From: Pseudoalteromonas sp. H105
Lineage (GTDB): Bacteria; Pseudomonadota; Gammaproteobacteria; Enterobacterales; Alteromonadaceae
DNA length: 64,000 nt
Assembly: GCF_001469215.1 (NCBI RefSeq)
Contig: NZ_LOFH01000002.1
Span: forward strand, 372,001-436,000
Direction of reading: 5' to 3'
The stretch's first letter is position 1. The number at the start of each line of letters is the position of its first letter. Below the pieces are notes generated by a model, which had not been told where the DNA came from, did no database searches, and saw only the letters and a program-made list of their open reading frames with translations. Of this stretch, positions 1 to 8,751 are shown piece by piece. A program made the translations under genes and the position numbers.

Positions 1-2390
1 GCGTAGAGGATGCAACACTCCAAGCTAATGCACTTACCACACTTGCAACACAATTATTAGAACAACAGATTAATGAAGGTAAGAATGTATCAACACCAGA
101 ATTGATGGTATTAGCACAAAGTCAGGTGTCTGATCTGTTATTAAGAGTGTTAGGTTGGAACACAAGTAACAGTAATGTATTTACAACACCGGTGATTGGT
201 GCAGATAAACTTGAAAACTTTATTGAGGGTGAAAACTGCGAAGAAAATGATGCTGGTGAGCAGATCTGTTCAATTAAATATGCGGATGAAAAAACCATTA
301 AATTGTCTTTACTTAATGCATCATTTGCTCAATTTAATGACACTCAAACATTAAAAACAGTTTTAGATTCTGCTCAGCAGAATATTCAGTTGGCACTCGC
401 AGAGGATAGCGTTGCTTTAGAGACGCTTCGTCAAACAACATTTGATGCTATCAGTATTCATCCGTTAACAGAACAACTTGGATTAACGGCTGATGTAATT
501 GTAGATGTATCACTGTCATTATTTGATGAACCCGTATCAACGGGACCATTACAAGAGGTGACAACACAAGCAAATTTAGCGGGTGCTGTTTACACAGCAA
601 GAAATGCAATAAGTGATGCCGAGGATGCAGTAAAGGCATTTGATTCAAATATTGATACTAAATGGCTTGACCACAATGATTGGTTAGGTGCACCTACTGA
701 GGATGATCCTTCGTGGATACAGGTTGATTTTACAAATCCTCATGCAGTGAACAGTCTATTTATTACCAGTGCTAATGATGCTCCTGAGCGAGACCCTGAA
801 AACTTCACAATCTTAGGATCGAATGATGCTGGAGAAACATGGTCAAATCTTGCCAGCTTTGTCGGTGCATCATTTGATGAACGTCTTTTGCGACAAGAGT
901 TCAGCTTTACTAATGCTCAAAAATTTAAAAGCTATCGCATTAACATAACAAAGAACAAAAATAATGATGGCTTAGTTCAGTTATCAGATATTCAAATGGT
1001 TGGCCCAGTGTTTAATAGTGTTGACCATACGAATGAAATGAATGGCGCAGCAACGGCTCGATACAGCATTGGCGATGCAGAAAACCAAGATAAGGCATTT
1101 GATAACGACCCGTCGACTAAATGGCTTGATCATAATGACTGGAACGGCGCTCCAACCGAAGCGGATCCATCGTGGATACAAATGGATTTTGACAGTGCTG
1201 TTGCCGTTGATACGTTAGCGATTACAAGTGCTAATGATGCGCCAGAGCGCGATCCAGAAAACTTTACATTATTTGCTTCAAATGATGGCGGAACAATTTG
1301 GCGTAAACTTGCAAATTGGGTAGGTGAATCATTTGATGAACGAGCGCAAAGAAGATCTTTTACATTTCAAAATCAATTAGCATTTACAAGCTACCGACTA
1401 GAAATCAGTAAAAATAAGACTAATGATGGGTTGCTACAAATAGCGAATATAGACTTAATCGGCCCTGTGAATCCAGGTTTAGATCACAGCAAAGCAGATG
1501 GCGTGAAGTATAGTGCGCGCTATAGTATTAGCGACAGTGAAAGTGCTGCTCAAGCCTTTGATAATGACGTTAACACAAAATGGCTTGACCACAATGATTG
1601 GCAAGGCGCACCTACTGATGAAGACCCTGCTTGGATTCAAATCCAGTTACCACAGGAAAAAGCGGTGAATGCATTATCAATAACCAGTGCTGGCGATGCA
1701 CCAGAGCGTGATCCGGAATCGTTTAGTATTTTGGGTTCTAATAATGCAGAAGATTGGGTTAATTTAGCTTCGTGGGTAGGTGAAACATTTGAGCAGCGTT
1801 ATGAACAAAAAAACCTCACATTTAGTAATGCAGTAGCTTATCGCTATTATCGTCTTTCAGTGAGTAAAAATGCGAATAATGATGGTTTGGTACAAATTGC
1901 TGAAATTGCAACGGTTGGCCCTGATTATGCCTACACAGACTTAAGTCGCTTGCCTGATGCTATTTACAGCGCTCGCTATAGCATTGGTGATGGTGAAAGT
2001 GCTGATAAAGCGTTTGATAGTGATGTTAATACAAAATGGCTTGATCACAATGAGTGGCAAGGTGCACCTACAACTGATGACCCTTCCTGGATACAAGTAG
2101 ATTTTACTCAAAAACAAGTTGTTAGCGGCCTAGCTATTACAAGTGCAAATGATGCGCCAGAGCGTGACCCAGAAAACTTTAGTTTACTGGGCTCAAATGA
2201 TGGTGGAGAGACATGGGTTGAAGTTGCAGCATGGGTAGGAGAAAGCTGGGATACCCGTTTTGAACGCCGTAGTTTTGATTTCGCTAACGGTTTTGGCTAT
2301 TTAAGCTATCGTTTAAACATTAGTAAAAATGCAAACAATGATGGGCTCGTTCAAATCGCAGAAATTGAGTTACTTGGCTTAGGGCAGTAA
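1..2390 (+). CDS. Secreted protein with four discoidin-like domains (5' end outside window)
   Basis: The frame is open from base 3 with no start visible, so the ATG at 102 is probably internal and the N-terminus lies upstream. The first ~190 residues seen are not recognised. Then come four tandem F5/8 type C (discoidin, galactose-binding-like) modules at about 583-1005, 1048-1464, 1501-1923 and 1960-2385. Each carries the same landmarks: KAFD, KWLDHN(D/E)W, SWIQ, APERDPE(N/S)F, a YRL/YRI strand and NNDGL(V/L)Q. The family usually binds glycans or other surface ligands, so these modules probably target a secreted enzyme or adhesin to a polysaccharide or glycoprotein. The near-identity of the modules suggests recent internal duplication. 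A terminator follows directly. The catalytic part, if any, is outside the window. Confidence 0.8.
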   Translation, partial: VEDATLQANALTTLATQLLEQQINEGKNVSTPELMVLAQSQVSDLLLRVLGWNTSNSNVFTTPVIGADKLENFIEGENCEENDAGEQICSIKYADEKTIKLSLLNASFAQFNDTQTLKTVLDSAQQNIQLALAEDSVALETLRQTTFDAISIHPLTEQLGLTADVIVDVSLSLFDEPVSTGPLQEVTTQANLAGAVYTARNAISDAEDAVKAFDSNIDTKWLDHNDWLGAPTEDDPSWIQVDFTNPHAVNSLFITSANDAPERDPENFTILGSNDAGETWSNLASFVGASFDERLLRQEFSFTNAQKFKSYRINITKNKNNDGLVQLSDIQMVGPVFNSVDHTNEMNGAATARYSIGDAENQDKAFDNDPSTKWLDHNDWNGAPTEADPSWIQMDFDSAVAVDTLAITSANDAPERDPENFTLFASNDGGTIWRKLANWVGESFDERAQRRSFTFQNQLAFTSYRLEISKNKTNDGLLQIANIDLIGPVNPGLDHSKADGVKYSARYSISDSESAAQAFDNDVNTKWLDHNDWQGAPTDEDPAWIQIQLPQEKAVNALSITSAGDAPERDPESFSILGSNNAEDWVNLASWVGETFEQRYEQKNLTFSNAVAYRYYRLSVSKNANNDGLVQIAEIATVGPDYAYTDLSRLPDAIYSARYSIGDGESADKAFDSDVNTKWLDHNEWQGAPTTDDPSWIQVDFTQKQVVSGLAITSANDAPERDPENFSLLGSNDGGETWVEVAAWVGESWDTRFERRSFDFANGFGYLSYRLNISKNANNDGLVQIAEIELLGLGQ

Positions 2391-2404
2391 TTTTAACAGG
2401 CCAA

Positions 2405-2431
2405 AGGCCAGAGCTTATTCTGGCCTTTTTT
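2405..2431 (+). terminator. Rho-independent terminator
   Basis: AGGCCAG and CTGGCCT form a 7-bp stem around an 8-nt loop, followed by a run of T. It ends the discoidin-protein transcript and separates it from the glycosylasparaginase gene. Confidence 0.85.
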
Positions 2432-2458
2432 ATTATGGATGAGAAGCTAGGTTAAAGA

Positions 2459-3457
2459 ATGAATACTAAGCGAACATTTTTAAAACAATCAATTACAACT
2501 TTACTTGCGTTAGGTGCCTCAACATTAACGAGTAAAAGTATGGCAGAGTCTGCGCTTTTATCATTCAATAGCGATAGGACTATAATACGGGATATACCTA
2601 TTGTAGTCTCGACATGGGAACATGGTTTAGCGGCAAATAATGCTGCGTGGAAAGTGCTTGCTGAACAAGGAAAAGCGATTGATGCCGTTGAAGCTGGTGT
2701 TAGAATCCCTGAAGCGGACCCAGATGTGATGACAGTTGGGTATGGTGGTTACCCTGATCGAGAAGGTAACGTTACATTAGACGCATGTATTATGGATGAA
2801 AACCAAAACTGTGGTTCAGTGGCCTATCTGCAAAATATAAAACACCCAATTTCAGTTGCTCGTCTTGTAATGGACAAAACACCGCATGTGATGTTGGTTG
2901 GTGAAGGCGCGCTGCAATTTGCTAAAACACAGGGATTTTTAGAGGAAAACTTACTCACAGCAAACGCCAAGAAAGCCTGGCAAGATTGGCGGGTGGAATC
3001 AAAATACGCACCTGTTATCAATATTGAAAATCATGACACCATAGGTATGTTAGCACTAGATAGTCATGGTGACTTATCAGGAGCATGTACCACTAGTGGT
3101 GCAGCTTTCAAAATGGCAGGGCGAGTAGGTGATTCACCTATTATTGGGGCTGGCTTATATGTAGACAATGACATTGGTGCTGCGACAGCAACTGGAATGG
3201 GCGAATTAATGATGAAAACTGTTGGCTGTCACCTTGTAGTCGAAATGATGCGCCAAGGAATGTCACCAACAGATGCATGCAAGGCAGCTGTTGAACGTAT
3301 TGCCAGCAAGTTAGGTGATTATAAGCGATTTCAGGTAGGGTTCTTAGCATTAAATAAAACGGGTGATTATGGATCATACTGTATTCAACCGGGCTTTAAT
3401 TATGCCGTTAAATCAAAACATGAAAATAAATTAATCGATGCCAATAGCTTGGTTTAG
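2459..3457 (+). CDS. N4-(beta-N-acetylglucosaminyl)-L-asparaginase (glycosylasparaginase)
   Basis: This is an Ntn-hydrolase of peptidase family T2. It cleaves the GlcNAc-asparagine link left after proteolysis of N-glycoproteins. The N-terminal ~30 residues form a signal peptide with a Tat-like TKRTFLK motif, so export folded to the periplasm is likely. The autoprocessing site and nucleophile are visible as NHDTIGM, with Thr about residue 194; LSGACTTSG and RVGDSPIIGAG follow as in the Flavobacterium enzyme. The length of 332 residues suits a single-chain precursor that self-cleaves before the Thr. It follows a discoidin-domain gene, which hints at glycoprotein use, but the intervening terminator means separate transcripts. 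Confidence 0.9.
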   Translation: MNTKRTFLKQSITTLLALGASTLTSKSMAESALLSFNSDRTIIRDIPIVVSTWEHGLAANNAAWKVLAEQGKAIDAVEAGVRIPEADPDVMTVGYGGYPDREGNVTLDACIMDENQNCGSVAYLQNIKHPISVARLVMDKTPHVMLVGEGALQFAKTQGFLEENLLTANAKKAWQDWRVESKYAPVINIENHDTIGMLALDSHGDLSGACTTSGAAFKMAGRVGDSPIIGAGLYVDNDIGAATATGMGELMMKTVGCHLVVEMMRQGMSPTDACKAAVERIASKLGDYKRFQVGFLALNKTGDYGSYCIQPGFNYAVKSKHENKLIDANSLV

Positions 3458-3522
3458 TCATAGCATTAAATAATTTAATAGTCGGGCTAAACTTTAGCTT
3501 TATAAAGCCTTAATCTTAGCAA

Positions 3523-4182
3523 CTAAGGCGCATTTCGTTGTGATGGGGCGCTTTTAAAGTCACCGACCATATCATTTGGGTTAACCTCTTGTTTATATTG
3601 GTGTGTTGCTGATGCCCACCACATTAACTGGTTAAATGTACGGCTGTAGTAGTTCACCCATGCACTTTTGTCTTCAGTTGCTTGCACTGAGCCATCTTCG
3701 TCAAATACTTCCTGAGCTTTAGGAATATGGATCATTGCTGAGACTGATAAACAACCAAGTTCAGCTAAAAATGTACGCATACCAACCGCTGCACGCATGC
3801 CGCCCCATTGTCCTGCTGAATAGGTAACAATCGCGCTTGGTTTGTATGAAAATGATGAGCTGGCAAAATGGTTCAGTAAGTTAGCAAGTGCAGGGCTCAT
3901 AGAGTGGTTGTATTCAGGGCTTACCATAATGTAACCATCCGCTGCTGCTATTTTTTCTGCAAGGGTGTTGAGCGGCTCAGGAGCTTTACCTTTGGCATAG
4001 GCGAATTGCGGTTTAAACACAGGTTCTAGTGAATAATCTAGTGGGTCAATTAATTCAAATTGGTGTTCTGAATAAGTGTTTTGCAAATAACTAAGAGTAG
4101 ATTTCGCAACGCGTAAACCTAATCTTGCTGGCTTTGGTGGGGTACTGTCGCGTACTGTGCCTAAAAAAATAAGAAATTTCAT
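3523..4182 (-). CDS. NADPH-dependent FMN reductase family protein
   Basis: A flavodoxin-fold protein of 219 residues. It begins with MKFLIFLGTVRDSTPP, the usual phosphate-binding first strand and loop, and contains SPEYNHSMSPALANLLNHF, the conserved flavin-binding signature of the family. Members reduce FMN, quinones, azo compounds or chromate with NAD(P)H; the substrate cannot be read from sequence. The start is supported by an AGGAG about 8 nt upstream of the ATG. It is a single gene, transcribed away from the cobW operon. Confidence 0.85.
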   Translation of the reverse strand: MKFLIFLGTVRDSTPPKPARLGLRVAKSTLSYLQNTYSEHQFELIDPLDYSLEPVFKPQFAYAKGKAPEPLNTLAEKIAAADGYIMVSPEYNHSMSPALANLLNHFASSSFSYKPSAIVTYSAGQWGGMRAAVGMRTFLAELGCLSVSAMIHIPKAQEVFDEDGSVQATEDKSAWVNYYSRTFNQLMWWASATHQYKQEVNPNDMVGDFKSAPSQRNAP

Positions 4183-4355
4183 CCTTTATACTCCTGTTCG
4201 TCATTTTAGAATACAGAAAAGTGCTTTTAAATGCTCTCTAGTAAGCAGCCTAAACGTTTATTTGTAAATTACCTTATCATACAGGAGAAAACATTTTGCC
4301 TGCTTTAGATTAAAGCTATTTCACTATTTATGAAAAATAAGTGAGCTAGTAAATA

Positions 4356-4378
4356 GTGTTGATATAATATAACATTGC
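4356..4378. promoter_or_regulatory. Candidate Zur box upstream of cobW-type gene
   Basis: Read on the minus strand, the 23 bases contain AATGTTATATTATA and match most of the gammaproteobacterial Zur consensus (GAAATGTTATANTATAACATTTC); the second half-site is weaker. It ends 29 bp before the CobW start, where a repressor would block the promoter. The call is by eye. The downstream genes, a COG0523 GTPase with CxCC and a DUF1826 protein, are typical zinc-starvation genes, which supports it. Confidence 0.65.
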
Positions 4379-4407
4379 TGTGAGTGTTTAACTAAAGAGC
4401 CCAAAAA

Positions 4408-5610
4408 ATGAATAAAAAACTGCCCGTCACAGTTTTATCTGGCTTTCTCGGCGCTGGTAAAACAACCGTGCTAAGCCATATTTTAAATCACCGAGATAAT
4501 TTAAAAGTGGCTGTCATCGTAAATGACATGAGCGATATTAATATCGATGCTGCGGTTATTAAAAATGAAGTGTCACTTAACCACAGCAATGAAAAACTAG
4601 TAGAGATGAGTAATGGTTGTATTTGTTGTACCTTAAGAGAAGACCTTCTAATAGAAGTTACAAAGCTTGCCAATCAAGGGCAATTTGATTATTTAGTCAT
4701 TGAGTCGACAGGTATCTCAGAGCCTCTACCTGTTGCTGAAACGTTTACGTTTGCCGATGAAAATAATGTCTCTTTATCAGATGTAGCACGATTAGACTCA
4801 ATGGTGACAGTTGTTGATGCTGTTAATTTTCTACGAGATTATGAGCAAGCTCAATTACTGCATGAAGTCGGGGAGTCTTTGGGCGAAGAAGATGAACGTA
4901 GCATTACTGATTTGCTTGTCGATCAAGTTGAGTTTGCAGATGTTATTTTGATTAGTAAGACTGATTTGGTTAGCGAAAATCAGGTTTCTCAGCTCACCGC
5001 AATCTTAAAAACCCTTAATACACAGGCTAAGATTATTCCTATAACGGCTGGTAATGTTGCGATAGAAGAAATTTTGAATACAGGTTTATTCGATTTTGAT
5101 AAAGCAAATCAAGCACCTGGCTGGTTAAAAGAAATGCGAGGTGAGCATATCCCAGAGACACAAGAGTACGGAATAAGCAGTTTTAATTATGTTGCACATA
5201 AACCTTTTGATCCTAATAAGTTTTATCAGTTCCTACACTCTACTGAGCAATATGGCAAATTGCTTCGTTCAAAAGGTTATTTTTGGCTAGCAACACGGCC
5301 TGATTTTTGTGGTCAGTGGAATCAAGCAGGCGGCATTGCCGATCATGGTTTTGCAGGCATGTTTTATAAAGCTTTGCCTAAAAGTGAATGGCCGACTGAT
5401 GAAGAAACGTTAGCTGAAATTAATGAAAAATGGCAAGAGCCATTTGGTGATATGCGCCAAGAGTTAGTATTTATAGGACAGTCATTAAATAAAAGTGCGA
5501 TGAAAGGCGCGCTTGATGCTTGTTTATTAAACGATGATATTTTGCTTAAAGGCAAAGAGTTTTGGGCATCGTTAAATGATCCATTTCCAGTATGGGAGGA
5601 AGATGTATGA
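4408..5610 (+). CDS. CobW/COG0523 family GTPase, putative zinc metallochaperone
   Basis: A G3E P-loop GTPase of 400 residues. Walker A is GFLGAGKTT at about residues 12-20, the metal-binding CICC is at 71-74, an ESTGISEP switch follows, and SKTD serves as the base-recognition motif. The CobW C-terminal domain ends the protein. Members with this CxCC load metals into client proteins; zinc-regulated ones (ZigA/YciC/ZNG1 type) act during zinc starvation. The candidate Zur box just upstream places this copy in the zinc group. Its stop overlaps the start of the DUF1826 gene (ATGA), so the two are translationally coupled. Confidence 0.85.
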   Translation: MNKKLPVTVLSGFLGAGKTTVLSHILNHRDNLKVAVIVNDMSDINIDAAVIKNEVSLNHSNEKLVEMSNGCICCTLREDLLIEVTKLANQGQFDYLVIESTGISEPLPVAETFTFADENNVSLSDVARLDSMVTVVDAVNFLRDYEQAQLLHEVGESLGEEDERSITDLLVDQVEFADVILISKTDLVSENQVSQLTAILKTLNTQAKIIPITAGNVAIEEILNTGLFDFDKANQAPGWLKEMRGEHIPETQEYGISSFNYVAHKPFDPNKFYQFLHSTEQYGKLLRSKGYFWLATRPDFCGQWNQAGGIADHGFAGMFYKALPKSEWPTDEETLAEINEKWQEPFGDMRQELVFIGQSLNKSAMKGALDACLLNDDILLKGKEFWASLNDPFPVWEEDV

Positions 5611-6275
5611 ATTCCCTTGCAACTGCTACAATAGCTGAAGATATTTTAGAGCGTCGTGCGGCTATAGATACTCAACCCAGTATATTTGCTGATATTTATC
5701 AACCCGATGTAAACATTGTTATTTGGCAAAGACAACTTGCTGACACACTTTGTGCGGCTGTCGATAACCTAATAAATACCAAGCAATTAAAACCAGTAGA
5801 AATAGCGGTTACACCCGAGAATACATATGACGAGCTCACTGGTATTCTCGGTGATTCTGAAGCTGCATCAATTTTGAGCCAAGATATTGCGTTGCAAGTG
5901 GATATGTTTTGTTGTTTGTTTGATTTAAAAAGAGCAGGCTTACGCTTAACCATGCTCGACAAAGCGATGTGCCCACGTTTTCACGTTGATAAAATACCGT
6001 GTAGATTAGTTTCAACCTACCAAGGCGTTGCTACTGAGTGGCTTGCACTTGAGCATGTTGATCGGACTAAGTTAGGTGCTGGCAATAATGGTCTTAAGGA
6101 TGAAGACTCGGGTTTATTTGATAAATCTGAGCATATACAACAATTAACCCAAGGTGATGTTGCATTATTAAAAGGAGAGAATTGGCAAGATACAGAAGGC
6201 GCCGGTTTAGTTCATCGCTCTCCAGCAGTAAAAAATAATACTCAGCGTGTTTTATTAACGTTGGACTTTATGTAG
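5607..6275 (+). CDS. DUF1826 domain-containing protein
   Basis: A cytoplasmic protein of 222 residues with the DUF1826 pattern: a central CPRFHVDK, then a CRLVSTYQG segment, TEWL and a C-terminal VHRSP. Conserved His, Asp and Cys residues suggest metal binding, but no reaction is established. DUF1826 genes are recurrent partners of zinc-linked COG0523 GTPases, as here. The ATG at 5607 is chosen over the in-frame ATG at 5592 because GGGAGG sits at proper distance before it and it overlaps the cobW stop as ATGA. The function is inferred only from the neighbour and the Zur-like site. Confidence 0.75.
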   Translation: MNSLATATIAEDILERRAAIDTQPSIFADIYQPDVNIVIWQRQLADTLCAAVDNLINTKQLKPVEIAVTPENTYDELTGILGDSEAASILSQDIALQVDMFCCLFDLKRAGLRLTMLDKAMCPRFHVDKIPCRLVSTYQGVATEWLALEHVDRTKLGAGNNGLKDEDSGLFDKSEHIQQLTQGDVALLKGENWQDTEGAGLVHRSPAVKNNTQRVLLTLDFM

Positions 6276-6466
6276 TAATACCGATTCGCTTAATTAAGTG
6301 ATCTATTTTGAGGATGGAAAAACGTGTTGATAGCTAGGCAAAAAATTTGCTATTTAGTTGTTCTAAATGAAAATTTTATAACGCAGGTAGCGACATGTTC
6401 AGCCCCGCAAAATGATTAAGTAGTATTGCGGATTGGTATAAAAATGAGCCCGAATAATTAACAACA

Positions 6467-6490
6467 AAAGGGCGCAGTGAAGCGCCCTTT
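6467..6490. terminator. Bidirectional terminator between DUF1826 gene and minE
   Basis: AAAGGGCGC and GCGCCCTTT form a perfect 9-bp stem with a 6-nt loop. A-rich and T-rich flanks allow it to work for both converging transcripts. Confidence 0.75.
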
Positions 6491-6515
6491 GATTAAACAT
6501 TAATTTTTGTGAAAG

Positions 6516-6779
6516 CTATTTTTTCTCTTCGTCAGGCAGAGTGACGTTAAGCTCTAGTACGGCTAAATCATCTTCATTTTGATCAAACTGAACTTGTACT
6601 GCATCTGTGCTCACATTGACATATTTACGTATCACATCAAGAATGTCTTGTTTTAACTGTGGTAGGTAATCGGGTGTACCACGTTGTGAGCGCTCATGCG
6701 CAACAATGATCTGCAAACGCTCTTTTGCCAAAGATGCGGTGTTTTTCTTTTCTGAGCGGAAGTAGTCAAGTAAAGCCAC
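6516..6779 (-). CDS. minE: Cell division topological specificity factor MinE
   Basis: MinE stimulates MinD ATPase and drives the pole-to-pole oscillation of MinCD, keeping division at mid-cell. The protein begins (V/M)[19 protein letters not shown], the membrane-targeting and MinD-binding N-terminus, followed by [10 protein letters not shown]. The start is the GTG at 6779: GGAGGT lies just upstream and the product is then 87 residues, matching the family length, whereas the longer frame would add residues not found in MinE. It is the last gene of minC-minD-minE, 1 nt after minD. Confidence 0.95.
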   Translation of the reverse strand: MALLDYFRSEKKNTASLAKERLQIIVAHERSQRGTPDYLPQLKQDILDVIRKYVNVSTDAVQVQFDQNEDDLAVLELNVTLPDEEKK

Positions 6780-6780
6780 A

Positions 6781-7590
6781 TTAACCTCCAAATATCCGTT
6801 TAAATAACCCTTTTTTCTCAACTTCTAAGAAGCGAAAGTCGACAGTCTCACCTAATAAACGCTCAATTGCATCGGCGTAGGCTAAACCAGCATCAGATTC
6901 AGAGTCTAAGATAACAGGCTGACCCGAGTTTGAGGCACTAAGTACCGCTTGAGACTCTGGTATCACACCCAATAATGGTATTGATAGAATGTCTTGTACA
7001 TCCTCAACAGATAGCATTTCGCCTTTTTCAACACGCTCAGGGTTGTAACGCGTAAGTAAAAGGTGTTCCTTGATATTCTCAAGGCCTTCTTCAGCACGTT
7101 TAGACTTACTGTGTAAAATACCTAAAATACGGTCGGAATCGCGAACAGATGATACTTCAGGGTTCGTCGTTACGATTGCTTCATCAGCAAAATACATCGC
7201 CATCATTGCACCAGCTTCAATCCCGGCCGGTGAATCACACACAATGTAGTCAAAATCTTTTTTCAGCTCGTTAAGCACGCGCTCCACGCCATCACGCGTA
7301 AGTGCATCTTTGTCACGAGTCTGTGAAGCGGGAAGTAAAAATAACTTCTCTACACGCTTATCTTTAATCAACGCTTGGTTAAGGTTAGCTTCACCGTTAA
7401 TTACGTTTACAAAATCATACACGACTCGACGCTCGCAACCCATGATTAAATCAAGGTTTCGTAAGCCAATATCAAAGTCAATGATAACTGTTTTATAGCC
7501 TTTAAGAGCTAAACCTGTGCCGATTGCAGCACTTGACGTAGTTTTACCTACACCACCTTTACCCGAAGTAACGACAATTATTTTTGCCAT
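6781..7590 (-). CDS. minD: Septum site-determining ATPase MinD
   Basis: A ParA/MinD-type ATPase of 269 residues. The deviant Walker [11 protein letters not shown] is at the N-terminus, [10 protein letters not shown] and CDSPAGIE follow, and the C-terminal amphipathic membrane-targeting helix ends GLFKRIFGG. With ATP it dimerises on the membrane, recruits MinC to inhibit FtsZ, and is released by MinE. The gene starts 5 nt after minC, and its AAGGA ribosome site overlaps the minC stop. Confidence 0.97.
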   Translation of the reverse strand: MAKIIVVTSGKGGVGKTTSSAAIGTGLALKGYKTVIIDFDIGLRNLDLIMGCERRVVYDFVNVINGEANLNQALIKDKRVEKLFLLPASQTRDKDALTRDGVERVLNELKKDFDYIVCDSPAGIEAGAMMAMYFADEAIVTTNPEVSSVRDSDRILGILHSKSKRAEEGLENIKEHLLLTRYNPERVEKGEMLSVEDVQDILSIPLLGVIPESQAVLSASNSGQPVILDSESDAGLAYADAIERLLGETVDFRFLEVEKKGLFKRIFGG

Positions 7591-7595
7591 AAGAT

Positions 7596-8300
7596 TTATC
7601 CTTTAACCAAAGCTGAAATTTCTAAAGATTCGTTTTTTTGTTGTATCTGCACAGCCTGTCCCCAGTGTTCACCCTGCAATGAATCACTGATCCAGTAATT
7701 ACCATCAATTGATACCAATTCGGCTTCTAATTTTTGGCAAAAAATGTGCGCTTCTTTTAAACCTTGTGCGCCAGCAATTACGCGGCCACGGAGTGTGCCG
7801 TAGATATGTACGTTGCCATCAGCAATAACCTCAGCACCATGGCTCACAGCGCCAAGTACAATAAGGTCTCGGTCTTTTGCGTAGACTTGTTGCCCTGAAC
7901 GAACCGTGCCATTAATTATTTGTGCAGGTAGGTGTACGGCTTTTTCAACAATTGACGTGTTAGGTTCCTGTTTAACAGGTTCACTCTTAACGTCTTGTGA
8001 ATAATTTAAAACAGATAAACCTGCTGATTTAGCGAGTGTATGTTGTTCATCGGAGCCATTACATACACCAACAGCATTAAAGTTGAGCCGCTCAATTAAT
8101 GATTTAAGATGCGCAAAGTCTATTTCGCTGTTCTTAACTTCAATTAAGTTAACAACAATAGGCGCGCCTTCAAAAAACCGTGGGGCTTGCGATATTTTTA
8201 TGTAAAGTTGTTCTGCTAAAAGGTTAATATCAGTGCTGTACAGGTGTAAGACTGATAGCGTGAATAGATTTCCCTTTAACTCAAAAATTTGGTCCGACAT
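7596..8300 (-). CDS. minC: Septum site-determining protein MinC
   Basis: The FtsZ-polymerisation inhibitor of the Min system. The N-terminal domain begins about residue 3 (SDQIFELKGNLFTLSVL). A linker containing SEPVKQEPNT leads into the C-terminal beta-helix, with VRSGQQVYAKDRDLIVLG and GAEVIADGNVHIYGTLRGR, which dimerises and binds MinD. The ATG at 8300 is preferred to the GTG at 8306 because a GAGTG lies at suitable spacing upstream of the ATG. It is the first gene of the operon and divergent from ycgL. Confidence 0.95.
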   Translation of the reverse strand: MSDQIFELKGNLFTLSVLHLYSTDINLLAEQLYIKISQAPRFFEGAPIVVNLIEVKNSEIDFAHLKSLIERLNFNAVGVCNGSDEQHTLAKSAGLSVLNYSQDVKSEPVKQEPNTSIVEKAVHLPAQIINGTVRSGQQVYAKDRDLIVLGAVSHGAEVIADGNVHIYGTLRGRVIAGAQGLKEAHIFCQKLEAELVSIDGNYWISDSLQGEHWGQAVQIQQKNESLEISALVKG

Positions 8301-8469
8301 ATACACTCAGTTGTATTATTTTATTAGAAATTAAATCTAAATAAACAAAGCCCAAATAGGGCCTAAATTATGTGGATTAACTTGAAATTTCTAATCTATT
8401 TTTTCTAACTTATTATTACTCTCATGGTATAGTGTGCCGCACTGTTACGCAAGAATTTATAGGGTCATA

Positions 8470-8751
8470 ATGCTCACTGCGGTATATAAAAGTAAGAAAA
8501 AAGCGGATACCTTTCTTTTTGTCGAAAAAAGAGATGATTTTAGCAAGGTACCTGAACCTCTAATGGGGATGTTTGGTAAACCTGTTTATGTCATGCTAAT
8601 TAACTTGGCAAAACGAGAGCATTTAGGTGGCGCTGATTTAAATACAGTTAAGCAAGCGTTAACAGAAGATGGGTTTTACTTGCAGCTTCCACCACCTGAA
8701 GATAATTTACTTTGCGAGTTTAAAAAACAAAATGGAGTTGAGAGTGACTAA
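8470..8751 (+). CDS. ycgL: YcgL domain-containing protein
   Basis: A 93-residue protein of the YcgL family (small alpha/beta fold), with MLTAVYKSKKKADTFLFVE at the start and LMGMFGKPVYVMLINLAKR in the middle. It is conserved beside minC in many gammaproteobacteria, as here; its biochemical role is not firmly known. The ATG at 8470 gives the family-typical N-terminus, while upstream in-frame codons add 12 unrelated residues. The 3' end overlaps the transglycosylase start by 8 nt, suggesting co-translation. Confidence 0.9.
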   Translation: MLTAVYKSKKKADTFLFVEKRDDFSKVPEPLMGMFGKPVYVMLINLAKREHLGGADLNTVKQALTEDGFYLQLPPPEDNLLCEFKKQNGVESD

